Assembly (NCBI GenBank): GCA_016710525.1
Contig: JADJVQ010000065.1
Coordinates: 1-30,048, forward strand
Direction of reading: 5' to 3'
DNA from: Burkholderiaceae bacterium
GTDB taxonomy: Bacteria > Pseudomonadota > Gammaproteobacteria > Burkholderiales > Burkholderiaceae_E
Length of the DNA: 30,048 bases
In this document: piece after piece, positions 1 to 8,607 of the stretch
How positions within the stretch are numbered: the first letter of the stretch is position 1
Layout of the letters: the number at the start of each line of letters is the position of its first letter
The notes under the pieces: generated by a model
Seen by the model: the letters and a program-made list of their open reading frames with translations, nothing else
What the model was told of the DNA's origin: nothing
The model's database searches: none
Program-made: the position numbers and the translations under genes

Positions 1-1409
1 CGTCAGGTTGGCCGATGCCGAGGCGTAGCGGCCAAAGGGGATCTGGCCGGACACCTGCAGATTGACCATCCGGAAGCTGTTCTCGGAAAAACCCGTGGTG
101 CGCGAGTCGCCCAGCGACAGTCCGGCGAAGCCGATCATGCCGCCCTGCGACAGGTGGCGAAGGTTCACACCCAGGTTGTGGGTAAGGATCTGCGAACGGC
201 CGTCGACCGTGTCGCTGCGCATCGCCAGGGCCTGATTGGCGTTGAGGCCCCAGCTGGTGCTGTCGGTGATCGGGAAATTGCGCGTCAGCGAGTGCGTCAG
301 GCTGGCGCCCATCAGGCCCGGTTACGGTCCGTACCGCCCGCCTGGTGCGCTAAATTGGCATTGACCCCGGCCTGATAGTTGAATCCCCCGATCGTCCGCG
401 GATCGAAAGTGTAGCCGGTGATCACCGACTCGGTGCTCAGGGTCTGCGTGAGCCCGGTCGACGCGAACTGCGACAGCGACACCGCAGCACCGACGAAATT
501 CAGCCGCGCCGAGCTGTCCGACAGCGAACTGCTGACCACCAGGTACTCGTCAGGGCGATAGCTGTGGGCTACCGATAGACGGGTCGCATTGGAGCCGCCC
601 TCGTCGATGCTGCGCGAGTTCTGGGTACGCAGGGCCACCCCATCGACCATGTGATCAGCGAAGCGGCGCGTGAAGGTCGCCTGCATCACGTCGACCCGAT
701 CGGTACCCAGGCGTTCGCTGGTCAGAACGCTGCGATCGTACTGCCCGGTGTAGGTCGCATCGCCCGCCTCGTTTCGGTACGATTGGCGAAGCGTCAGCCG
801 CTGGGACCGTGTATCGGCACTGTTGAACGTATCGCTGGTCCGCCCGTCGGCAATCGACAAGTTGCCATTGAACGGGAAACGGCTCTGCGGAAACACCGCC
901 ACGGCCAGACTGCCGTTGAGCACCTGAGATTTCGAGCCCTCGTTGCCCCCGGTGGATTCGACGCCTTCGGCGCCGCCGCCGTTCAGCTGGGCGAGTCCCA
1001 CCGCCACCGATGAATTGACCTGGACAAACCATGGCTGCCAGATATAGCTGGCTGCCCGCAGGCTGAGCAGCTGCAGGTGCTGCATGCGGCGTGACTGCCC
1101 ATCGAACGTGCTGGCGCGCTCCTCGAGCGACAGCTGGCCGTCCCACCGGACCGGCGCAAGCGCCCATGACGGCGAAGCGGCGGCGTCGCCCGCCTGCCCT
1201 CTGGCGCCCGGCGGGGCGGGCGGGCGCACACCTGGCAGACGGGTCGGGCGCTCGGTCGGGCGCTCGGTCGGGAAATCGGCCGGTGCATCGGCCGGCAGAT
1301 CGGTCGCCGGATCGGCCGGCGCCTGCGCATGCAGACCACCGACGCCACATGGACCCAGGACGAGACCCAGCAGCAGTGGCCGCAGGCGTGCTTCGATCAG
1401 CGGGCGCAC
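1..1409 (-). CDS. Predicted outer-membrane beta-barrel (porin-like) protein, frameshifted, partial at left edge
   Basis: The gene starts at a GTG at 1409 and runs leftward out of the window. The first 25-30 residues are a signal peptide ending near GGLHAQ. A proline-rich linker follows (TERPTERPT repeats), then alternating polar/hydrophobic stretches typical of amphipathic barrel strands. The frame stops at 312, but barrel-like sequence continues without interruption to position 1 in the next frame (GLMGASLTHSLTRNF onward). One missing base in the short C-run at 317-319 would join the two parts, so I treat this as one gene. It lies 55 bases downstream of the peptidyl-prolyl isomerase and ends the visible leftward cytochrome run. 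A barrel beside multiheme cytochromes suggests the pore of a porin-cytochrome conduit, but no MtrB/PioB-specific motif was recognised. A generic outer-membrane protein remains possible. Confidence 0.6.
1242..1272. repeat. 12-bp tandem repeat in the barrel protein's linker
   Basis: The unit GGTCGGGCGCTC occurs at 1242-1253 and 1254-1265, with a third partial copy at 1266-1272. On the coding strand it encodes the repeated Thr-Glu-Arg-Pro part of a proline-rich linker between the signal peptide and the barrel. Looser copies of ATCGGCCGG extend the pattern to about 1320. In-frame 12-bp units allow the linker length to change without breaking the frame. Confidence 0.8.
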
Positions 1410-1464
1410 GTTGCTTGACGATCCCGGGGACCCGCGGGCCCTGGGGCCCCGCGGAGCCGACCGC

Positions 1465-2487
1465 CTATTGGGCGGCGGCGGCTTGCACCGGCGGGTAGCG
1501 CGTGGCGTCGACCACGGTCACCGACGCGTCCTTGCGAAGACCCGCCACGAAGTCCGACCATTGGCGTTCCGACGCTTCGCGCGCCCACAACTGCCCGGCG
1601 CGCTCGCGCACCTGGTCGAATTCGCGCAGCCGCGCCGACTTGCGATCGACGAAGCGCAAAACGGCAACGCAATCCAGCACGACGTGCGGATCGCTACCCT
1701 GCCCCGGCGTCAGTCCCGCGAGCTTCTCGGCGAGGCCCTCAGGCAGCATGCCGCGATGCACATAACCGACGTCGCCACCACGCTCGGCGCTCGAATCGGA
1801 CGAGTGCAGACGCGCCATTTCTGCAAAGTCCGCGCCACGCGCGATGCGCTCACGAATTGCGTCAGCCTCTTCGCGAGCCTTGTCCCACACCGGCTTGCGC
1901 GAGGAAGGGTCGACCTTCAGCAGGATGATCGAAAATCGCAGCTGCTCCGGCTCGGTGAACAACTCCGGGTGGCTTTCGTAGTACGTACGCGCGGTGCGCT
2001 CGTCCGGCGCAGGCACGGCTCGAACCTGGGCACTGAGCCGCTCGAGCGCGCTTTGCCGCTCGAGTTCACGGGTCAGGGCCGGCAGCCGCTCGGCTTTGAT
2101 CTTCGGCCACGACGGGCTGGACTGATAGCGCTGCTCGTACTCGGCCAGCTGCGCCTGCACCTTCGGGCCATCGGGCGCCACGCCGCGCCGGGCCACTTCC
2201 TCGGTCAGCAGGACCCGGTTGATGATCTGGTCGCCGACCTCCCGGCGCACTTGCGCCACCTCGGCCTCCGGCGCCTTGCGGTGATAGAACTTCTGACGCT
2301 GAACCGTCGTCCACAGCGCATCGTATTCGGCCGTGCTGATCGACGTGCCGCCGACAAGCGCGAAGACCGACTCCTGGGTGACGCCGTGTTTGCTCGCGCC
2401 CCCTGCGGCTGGCTTCGCATCGGCCGCCAGGGCGGGCGCACCGATCGCCGCGAGCGCGAAGATCACCAGCCGTGCTTTCGCCTTCAT
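1465..2487 (-). CDS. Periplasmic PpiC/SurA-like parvulin peptidyl-prolyl cis-trans isomerase
   Basis: This 340-residue exported protein has a signal peptide (residues 1-22, ending PALAA), a SurA-N-like helical region (about 40-160) and a parvulin domain (about 183-280). The domain contains FSIILLKV, the helix with ADAIRERIARGADFAEMA, then SSDSSAERGGDVGYV and the LPEGLAEKLAGLTPGQ segment, all standard for the family. The start at 2487 is preferred over 2508 because GAGGAG lies just upstream and it begins a proper signal peptide. The family isomerises Xaa-Pro bonds and chaperones exported or outer-membrane proteins. Here it sits between a multiheme cytochrome and a beta-barrel, so those are its likely clients. 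The reading frame is intact although its neighbours are broken. Confidence 0.88.
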   Translation of the reverse strand: MKAKARLVIFALAAIGAPALAADAKPAAGGASKHGVTQESVFALVGGTSISTAEYDALWTTVQRQKFYHRKAPEAEVAQVRREVGDQIINRVLLTEEVARRGVAPDGPKVQAQLAEYEQRYQSSPSWPKIKAERLPALTRELERQSALERLSAQVRAVPAPDERTARTYYESHPELFTEPEQLRFSIILLKVDPSSRKPVWDKAREEADAIRERIARGADFAEMARLHSSDSSAERGGDVGYVHRGMLPEGLAEKLAGLTPGQGSDPHVVLDCVAVLRFVDRKSARLREFDQVRERAGQLWAREASERQWSDFVAGLRKDASVTVVDATRYPPVQAAAAQ

Positions 2488-2569
2488 GGGTGAACTCCTC
2501 AATGACACACGGGGCGACGGGCATCAGCCCCCGCCCCGTGTGCACGTGCCAGTGAATCGGATCAGGCGG

Positions 2570-3458
2570 TCACTTGACGTGGCAGGCCAAGCAGACCGCG
2601 CTACCTGCGTTCGAGATCCGCAGGAAGGTCGCACCTGCCACCTGACCATTGGCGGCCGAAGCACCCTCGGACACATGCGGATCGTGGCAGCTGGCACACT
2701 CGACCGAGGGGCCGGAACCCGCGCCTTGGCCATTGACGTTTTGAAAAAAGGTGCGGTTGTAGAGAATCATGTCCGTCTTTTCGCGGTTCGGGTTGCCACC
2801 ATCAGTGTTGACCCAGAACACCTGAGTGCCGTTGATACTTGCGTTGCTGGGCGGGGCGGAGTCTCCGGTCAATGCAGCGCCAAATCGGACTGGCGGCGTT
2901 CGGGCCGCCACCGCAGTAGGCGATGCCGATCGGGTGATCGTCGACCAGGTTCGTGCCCAGCTTGGCAACACCGAGCAGCTTGCCTGTCGCGTCGACTCGC
3001 GTGGTGGCACTCCAGGTCCAGTTGAGACCATCCACACCACCGCCGGTTGGATCCAGTTGACCACTGCCAGGTGCGTTGATGATGTTGTCCATCGCCTGGG
3101 TACCGTCATGGCAAGAGAGGCAAGCCAGCGACACCGAGCCGACCGACAGCACCTCGCCATCCAGTGTTGACGAGTTGGTCGAGTTATACGTGGTGTAGCT
3201 GCCCGTCGCCGTCGTCTGTTTGTTCCACAGGGCGCCTGCGCCGTCGTATTCGACTGGTGAGGCGTGTGGCGAAGACGCAGACTCCGGTCGTCGGACACTT
3301 TGTTCGCGCCGGCGATGGTGGTGTTGCTGCTGCTCGGGTTGTGGCGCGTTTTTGATGCCGGTCTGCGCGTTGGCCTGCGCGCCCGCCAGCACCACTGCGA
3401 GCACGCAGGCAGCTCTGACGAGGGTGCGGAACAATCCGCCCGATCTCAAGCGACTCAT
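2570..3458 (-). CDS. Four-heme paired-CXXCH (cytochrome c3-like) multiheme cytochrome A, several frameshifts
   Basis: The start ATG at 3458 follows a GGGGGA Shine-Dalgarno sequence and opens a clear signal peptide (LAGAQANAQ). The encoded protein must be read across frames. Intact heme sites are CLSCHDGTQ, CASCHDPH and a C-terminal CLACHVK, with an axial-ligand-like DDHPIGIAY segment between the first two. The first heme site is damaged: pieces matching CVFCHTPHASP are present at about 3262-3296 but split between frames. Three indels at about 3338-3344, 3286-3292 and 3268-3272, plus one near 2885-2905, are needed to rebuild one protein. Layout and motifs match the paralogue at 4880-5654. The expected role is periplasmic or cell-surface electron transfer. 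The frame breaks may be sequence error or true decay. Confidence 0.7.
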
Positions 3459-3662
3459 TTGGTCTTCCCCCTAACGATCACCCGAGGTTCGGCCGCTCGC
3501 TCGCGGTGCCCACGGGATCCGGGTGCAAACCCCGCCGGCTCCAGGGGTCAATGCATCAATCATGCCAATGCGTCGATTGGGGGCTGCCAGGGGGAAGTCA
3601 CCGGACAGCGCCGGACAACGCTTCTCGCCCCCAGGAACCCGGACGCCGCCATCCCTGAATTC

Positions 3663-3694
3663 GAGAACAGACGGGCCTTTGCCAGGCTGTTCTC
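3663..3694 (-). terminator. Hairpin immediately downstream of the NHL lipoprotein gene
   Basis: Perfect 8-bp arms GAGAACAG (3663-3670) and CTGTTCTC (3687-3694) enclose 16 bases that include a further GGC-CTTT-GCC mini-stem. On the minus strand the hairpin begins within the stop codon of the NHL gene. No T-run follows, so it may be an mRNA-stabilising or attenuating hairpin inside the operon rather than an intrinsic terminator. It opens the 234-bp gap (3459-3692) before cytochrome A, in which nothing else is evident. Confidence 0.5.
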
Positions 3695-4811
3695 AGCGTG
3701 CCGCCGACCGGGCACTGCCGGCCGGCGCGGCGAAGCCTTCTTCGACCTTCAGGCGCGCCGGCCGATAGACGTCGACCTTGCGGAACCACTGGTCGACCAT
3801 GTAGACACGGCCGTCCTCGTCGACATACACGCCCGAAGGCAGCATGTAGCGGGCCGGGCCGTCGCGCTCGGAGCGTTCGCCCACGAACATCAGCAGTTCG
3901 CCCTCCGGATTGAACAGCTGGAAGTTCCCGAAGGCAGTGTCGACGACGTACACGTTGCCCTGCGCATCGGTGGCCAGCTCCTTGGGCCGGGCAAAATTGC
4001 CCAGCTGCCGCCCGACCGCCCCGAAGCTCTGCAGATAGCGGCCGTCGGCCTCGAACACCTGCACCCGGAAATTGCCGCCGTCGACCACGTAGATCTGGCC
4101 GCCCTTGCCGATCGCGACATCGCGCGGCAGGTTGAATTCGCCCGGGCCGCTGCCGCGCTTGCCAATGTCGAACAGCGCGCGGCCGTCCTGGGCGTCGAGC
4201 ACGCGGACCCGGTGATTGCCCGAGGACACCCCGCCGATGTCCACCGCGTACACGCGCGCGCCGTTGCGGTCGACAGTGACGCTGGCCAGGCGGTCGAACA
4301 GCTTCGCGCCGCCCAGCGTGCGCAGGTGCTTGCCGTCACGGTCGTAGACCTTGATCGTGCCATCGCCGTTGTCGCTGACATACAAAATGCCGTTGGCGTC
4401 GATGTCGATGCCCAGCGGTTTCTTCAGCGCGCCCGGGTCGTTCTCGCCTACCGTGAAATAGCGCCCGGACGGAATGTCGAAGACCTTGACGAAGCGTTCG
4501 ACCGAATCGGACAGGAACAGCCGGCCCCGATGGACCGCGATCGAGTACGGCTTGGACAGCGGGGTGCCGGTCCGGGCCTCCCCGGTCAGCGCCTGGCGCA
4601 GCCGCGATTCGCTGGACGCGGGCTGGACGTCGGCGCTGGAATAAATGCTGCGCTCGTAGACGAACCGGGCCTCGTCGGACGGCGGCGGGAAGATCAGCCG
4701 GTTCGGGCCCGCATCTTCTTTCCGGTCGGGCGTCGGTGCGCAGGCGGCCATCGCCAGCGACAGCAGGACCAGTATCGAGGCCCGCAGCATCCGGGACGAT
4801 CGGGTATTCAT
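3693..4811 (-). CDS. NHL-repeat six-bladed beta-propeller lipoprotein
   Basis: This 372-residue protein has a lipoprotein signal (hydrophobic stretch 10-23, then Cys24 in AMAAC), so it is probably membrane-anchored on the periplasmic or outer face. From about residue 80 it carries successive propeller blades with NHL-type motifs: KPYSIAV...LFLSDS, KPLGIDI...ILYVSDN, LASVTV...VYAVD, LPRDVAI...IYVVD, RPKELAT...VYVVD and LPSGVYV...VYMVD. ATG 4811 is chosen for the signal peptide and the GGAG upstream; the frame stays open further upstream only by chance. It lies between two multiheme cytochrome genes in the same direction. NHL propellers next to multiheme cytochromes recur in electron-transfer gene clusters, where they may act as docking or assembly factors; that role here is inference. 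The frame is fully intact. Confidence 0.85.
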   Translation of the reverse strand: MNTRSSRMLRASILVLLSLAMAACAPTPDRKEDAGPNRLIFPPPSDEARFVYERSIYSSADVQPASSESRLRQALTGEARTGTPLSKPYSIAVHRGRLFLSDSVERFVKVFDIPSGRYFTVGENDPGALKKPLGIDIDANGILYVSDNGDGTIKVYDRDGKHLRTLGGAKLFDRLASVTVDRNGARVYAVDIGGVSSGNHRVRVLDAQDGRALFDIGKRGSGPGEFNLPRDVAIGKGGQIYVVDGGNFRVQVFEADGRYLQSFGAVGRQLGNFARPKELATDAQGNVYVVDTAFGNFQLFNPEGELLMFVGERSERDGPARYMLPSGVYVDEDGRVYMVDQWFRKVDVYRPARLKVEEGFAAPAGSARSAAR

Positions 4812-4879
4812 GGGTGACTCCACGGGAGTTCGTCGGGGTCGGGTCCGCACCGGGGCGACGGTCGGGCACGCGGCACGGT

Positions 4880-5654
4880 TCATTTCTGGTGGCAGACCAG
4901 GCACAGGCGGCTGCCTTCGGTGCCGACCCGCAGGAACAGGCGGTTTTGTGAGTGCGGATCGTGGCAGGTTCCGCATTCGACGAACGGCAGGTCGTCGAAC
5001 TCGGTGCCGGCGCGGCGGGTGTAGAGCGGCAGGTCGGCGCGCGTGCGGCGCGCCGAGGCGGCTCCCAGCGGCGCCCACCAGACCACCCGGCCATCGATCA
5101 CCCCGCTGACGGGCCGGTGGAAGTCGCCCGTGGAAAGCAGGAAATTGGCCTGCCGGAACGGCCCGCCGCCCGGCGGCGCCACATAGCGGGGTACCGGATC
5201 GGCGCCTTCGCGCATCTTGGGCGTGCCCCGGTAGGGGATGCCGTAGGGGTGGTCGTTGATCAGCGCGGTCACGGTCGGCGCCTGGCTGGCGTCATGGCAG
5301 GACAGGCACACCACCGACATCCCGGCAACATCGAAGCCCATGCCCACCGCGAGCGGATCGTCCTGGGTCGCATAGGCCTGGAAGCCCAGCCCCGGCTGGA
5401 CGCTGCGATACCACTGCGGCCCATTGGGCGAGGCACGCTCGCCGAAAGGGTGTGTGGCAGTAGACGCACAGGTCGCTGCCATCGGCCGGCCGATCGGCAT
5501 GGCCTCGTCGAAAGTCGTGAGGGCCGCCCGCCAGCGAGGTCCGCTGGGCCAGCGCGGCCGGTGCGCCCGCCAGCGCCAGCGCGGCGAGCCACGCGCCTAA
5601 AACCACGAATCCACCGGTTCGGGGGGACGCACGGGTTCGGCGGGCAGGCCCCAC
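4880..5654 (-). CDS. Four-heme paired-CXXCH multiheme cytochrome B, one frameshift
   Basis: Read from a GTG at 5654, the protein has a signal peptide (LALAGAPAALAQ), then CVYCHTPF. The frame breaks at an A-run (5445-5447, plus strand) and resumes as GERASPNGPQWY. The rest carries CLSCHDASQ, a NDHPYGIPY segment, CGTCHDPH and the C-terminal CLVCHQK. Four heme sites and the order of motifs match cytochrome A, so the two are paralogues. A single extra base fully explains the break. The start is uncertain: other GTG codons follow within 15 codons. Its stop lies 68 bases before the NHL lipoprotein start, consistent with co-transcription. The likely role is transfer of electrons in the periplasm or at the outer membrane. 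Confidence 0.75.
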
Positions 5655-5660
5655 GTCGAA

Positions 5661-5966
5661 TCACTTCACAGGAAGCCAGCATGTGCTCGACAGCCGCTTT
5701 AATGTCAGCGTCGGCCAGCAGACGTTGCCCGCCTTCGGGGCATCGCCCCTTTGCCTTTCACCACGGTCGCGACCAGCGTCGACACCGGCCCCAGTCGCGC
5801 GGCCCAGGCGGCCTTGTCGCCGGAAAGCGGGCGCTTGGCAACCCGCTCGCATGGCAGACGCGCAGGTGCTGGCGTAGACCTTGGCACCATCCGCCGCAAA
5901 GCTCGCGCTAGCCATCAGGGTGCCAAGCGCAACGGCGAGCGAGGCCACGGTCAGGAATTTCTTCAT
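5661..5966 (-). pseudogene. Small monoheme cytochrome c, heavily frame-disrupted
   Basis: ATG 5966 (alternative 5981) opens an unmistakable signal peptide, MKKFLTVASLAVALGTLMAS, followed by ADGAKVYASTC, the usual start of a cytochrome c5/c553-like domain. The heme motif CASCH is broken by one missing base. Later parts typical of the family appear in other frames: GDKAAWAARLGPVSTLV, then VVKGKGAMP, then DADIKAAVEHMLAS. About six one-base indels in roughly 300 bp are needed to restore a protein of about 100 residues. A functional product is impossible from the sequence as written. It is the first leftward gene, facing the three-heme cytochromes across a 158-bp divergent gap. Confidence 0.7.
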
Positions 5967-5981
5967 CGTTTTCGACTCCAT

Positions 5982-6124
5982 CTTCAGGGGGTTGTCCGAT
6001 CGTTGTCGGAATGCCGGATGCCCGCGACATCGCGAAGTTCACCGCGACACTGCAGACCAAATAGCAATCCGCATGCCGGACGGCGCGAAATTTGCATGTC
6101 GAGTGTCCGAGGAGAGGACCCACC
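5982..6124. promoter_or_regulatory. Divergent intergenic region with two direct-repeat pairs
   Basis: The gap between the two cytochrome operons contains CCGCGACA at 6022-6029 and again at 6042-6049, spaced exactly 20 bp. It also contains ATGCCGGA at 6011-6018 and 6073-6080. Same-face spacing of about two helical turns is typical of regulator half-sites, so this may be the shared control region. No convincing -35/-10 pair was found by eye. Confidence 0.35.
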
Positions 6125-7404
6125 ATGCGATTGCAGCCGTTCGTGAGACACCCGGAGAGATCGATTCCCGAATTGGAGAATTCGACGGCGTGCGAACCGG
6201 CCAGCCGCGCCGGCGCCACGGCCGGGTGCCGTCTGGCGCGCCTTGCAGCTCGTCTGCTGCAGCTCGGTCGGCTCAGGGCGGCCTGGCTGGTCGCCAGCCT
6301 GATGATCAGCGCCAGCGCGCAGGCCGCCGAACCGGTTGCCGCAAAGGCCGGCGCCCCCGCCGCCGTGCGCGCGGACCTGCTCTATCACAACTACTGCTCG
6401 GTCTGCCACGGCGACCGCGGCGACGGCCGCAGCCGCGCCCGTGGCAGCCTGGTGCCACCGCCCCGGGATTTCACTTCGCCACAATCGCTGGGCGAACTCA
6501 CGCGCGATCGCATGATCGCCGCGACCGCCGCGGGCAAACCGGGCACCGCGATGGTCGGCTGGTCGACCCAGCTCGGCCCCCGCGAAATCGAGGCCGTGGT
6601 CGACTACGTGATCGACACCTTCATGAAACCGCGCACCCTCGCCTCCTTCGAGACCGGGCGAGCGCTGTACGCGCGGTCCTGCGCGTCGTGCCACGGCGCC
6701 GACGGACAGGGCGGCCCGGCCGGCGTCGGACCGACGGGCGCAAGCGTCAGCGCGGCCCGCAATTTCACCGCGCCGCGCGCGCGCACCGACCTGACCCGCG
6801 AGAGCGCATGGTGTCCACCGTCACTCACCACGGCTGCCCGGTTCGGCAGATGGCCGGTTTCGCCACCCAGATATCGGCCGCCGAGATCGGCGCGGTGGTC
6901 GACTTCGTGCGGGCCGCCTTCATGGGCGCCAGTCCGGCCGACGCCAGCGGCACCTCGGCCCACCGCGGGCGATCGGACGTGCATGCGGCGGTGCCGGGGA
7001 TGGCACCCCTGGCCCCAGCGCCCTCGAGCGCCCCGCCGGCCGGCGGCATGCCCGCATCGCCCGCCGTCAAGGCCGACATGAGTCTGCCACTGCCGATGCA
7101 ACTCGTCGGACAGGCGGCCCGCGGCCGCAAGTTCTACAACGAGAACTGCGCAACCTGCCACGGCGTCAAGGGTGACGCCCAAGGCCCGCGCGCCTACTTC
7201 ATCCGGCCCAAGCCGCGCAACTTCCTGTCGGCCGACAGCCGCGCCCAGTTCAACCGGCCGGCGCTGTTCGCCGGCATCTCGATGGGGCGCGTCGGCAGCG
7301 AAATGCCCGCCTGGAACAAGGTGATCGGCGATCAGCAGATTGCCGACCTCACCGAATACGTCTTCCAGAGTTTCATCCGCCCCGAATCAGGACCACGCCG
7401 ATGA
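6125..7404 (+). CDS. Three-heme periplasmic cytochrome c (three class-I-like domains), one frameshift
   Basis: ATG 6125 follows GAGGAG and leads into a signal peptide or anchor (LVASLMISASAQAAE) after an unusually long basic N-terminus. Three cytochrome c domains follow, each with a heme motif and a distal Met-containing loop: CSVCHGDRGDG with PGTAMVGW; CASCHGADGQG with QMAGF; CATCHGVKGDA with SEMPAW. Each ends in a helix of the type EIEAVVDYV. The frame changes at a GAGAG at 6800-6804, where two extra bases (CGCGAGAGCGC) would explain the shift inside domain 2. The stretch at 6820-6850 also looks slightly scrambled. The stop overlaps the next start as ATGA. Multi-domain c-type cytochromes of this kind shuttle electrons between quinol-side donors and terminal partners. 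Confidence 0.75.
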
Positions 7405-8607
7405 TCAGCCGCGTTCGCCGATGGCTGGTCGCCTTCGCCGCCGCACTGCAGGCCTGTCATCCCGCCGTCCCGGCATCGGCTGCGGCATCGGCTCCGGCCG
7501 CGGCCCTGCCCGTGGCGCGGGCTGCGTCGACTGCGACGCCACCGCCAGCCAGTTCGGCAAGCGCCCAAGGTTCGTCGGGCGAAGCGCACGAGGCCGGGCG
7601 GCGCATCTGGAACTTCCGCTGCTACTACTGCCACGGCTACTCGGGTGATGCCCGCACCCTGGCTGCCAGCTTCATCGACCCGGCGCCGCGCAACTTTCGC
7701 GCCACACCCCTGCCCTCGCTCAGCCGGGAATCGATGCTGGCGTCGGTGCGCGATGGCCGGCCCGGATCGGCAATGGTCTCGTTTGCCGGTGTCCTGAGCC
7801 GATCGGAACTCGAACAGGTCGTGGACTTCGTGCGTGAAGAGTTCATGCGCAATCAGGCGGTGAACACCCGATACCACACGGCCGAGAATGGCTGGCCGAA
7901 CCACGACCGGTATCGGGTGGCCTATCCGTTCGCGATCGGTCAGATCCCGCTGGACCGGCCCTGGGATCAGCTGGACGCCGATCAGACGGCAGGCAAGCAG
8001 CTGTTCCTGGGCGCCTGCGTGAGCTGCCACGACCGCGCGACCGTGTCGACACCGGGCAAGCCCTGGGAAATCTTCGGGGTGTCGTACCCACCGGGCAACT
8101 ACACCGAGACCCACGACGAAGCGCCGGCGGCGCCCGGGAGCGCGCCGCCTGCGGCGGCCCTCAGCCGCGCCGGCCACCCCGCAGGCAGTCGACCCCTACG
8201 AACTCCATGAAACGCCGCCCCCGCTCAGACGGCCCAACGCGTTGCTGCGCCGGGGCGAACGGGTCTTTCAGCGCAACTGCGCCCATTGCCACGCGGCCGA
8301 CGGAACCGGGCGCAACTGGATCGGCAGCTTTCTCGATCCGCATCCGCCGGACTTCACCCGGCAAGACATGGCGCCGCGCCTGATCGCCGCCCGGGTCGCC
8401 GACGTGACTCGGGACGGCCTGCCCGGCAGCTCGATGCCGGCCTGGCGATCGGTCCTGTCGGCACGCGACATTGCCGCGGTGTCGGCCTATGTCGAGCGCG
8501 CCTTCGGTGCGCCGGGTTCCGCCACGACCGACCCGCGGTCCACCCGCCCCCAATCCGCAGCGGCCGCGCCTGCACCCCCCTCCAGACGAACCACCGATGG
8601 CTCCTGA
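7401..8607 (+). CDS. Second three-heme cytochrome c, one frameshift in an Ala/Pro linker
   Basis: ATG 7401 overlaps the upstream stop (ATGA). The sequence gives an Ala-rich export signal, a cytochrome c domain with CYYCHGYSGDA and GSAMVSF, a short second domain with CVSCHDRAT, an Ala/Pro linker, and a third domain with CAHCHAADGTG and SSMPAW. The first two domains are in one frame, which ends at 8210. The third is in the frame one base on, continuous from about 8161 (SAAPATPQAVDPYELHE) to the stop at 8607. I join them because the domain count and order parallel the preceding gene, and because the break lies in GC-rich linker DNA (about 8118-8165). Two separate genes, the second starting at TTG 8242, are the alternative. 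The 3' end overlaps the TlpA-like start by 11 bp. Confidence 0.7.

Noticed and set aside
1242..1320. CRISPR-like or satellite repeat
   Set aside because: Units are 9-12 bp with no spacers and are in frame within a Pro-rich linker.
1084..2493. 469-codon plus-strand open frame
   Set aside because: Lies antisense to the PpiC isomerase and the barrel gene; Arg/Pro-rich with no domain, an effect of high GC content.
3264..4817. 517-codon plus-strand open frame
   Set aside because: Exactly antisense to the intact NHL lipoprotein gene; composition (Asp/Val/His/Arg-rich) is that of a reverse-strand shadow.
8242..8607. Separate monoheme cytochrome gene starting at TTG
   Set aside because: No ribosome-binding site or signal peptide; better explained as the third domain of the preceding three-heme protein after a frameshift, although not excluded.
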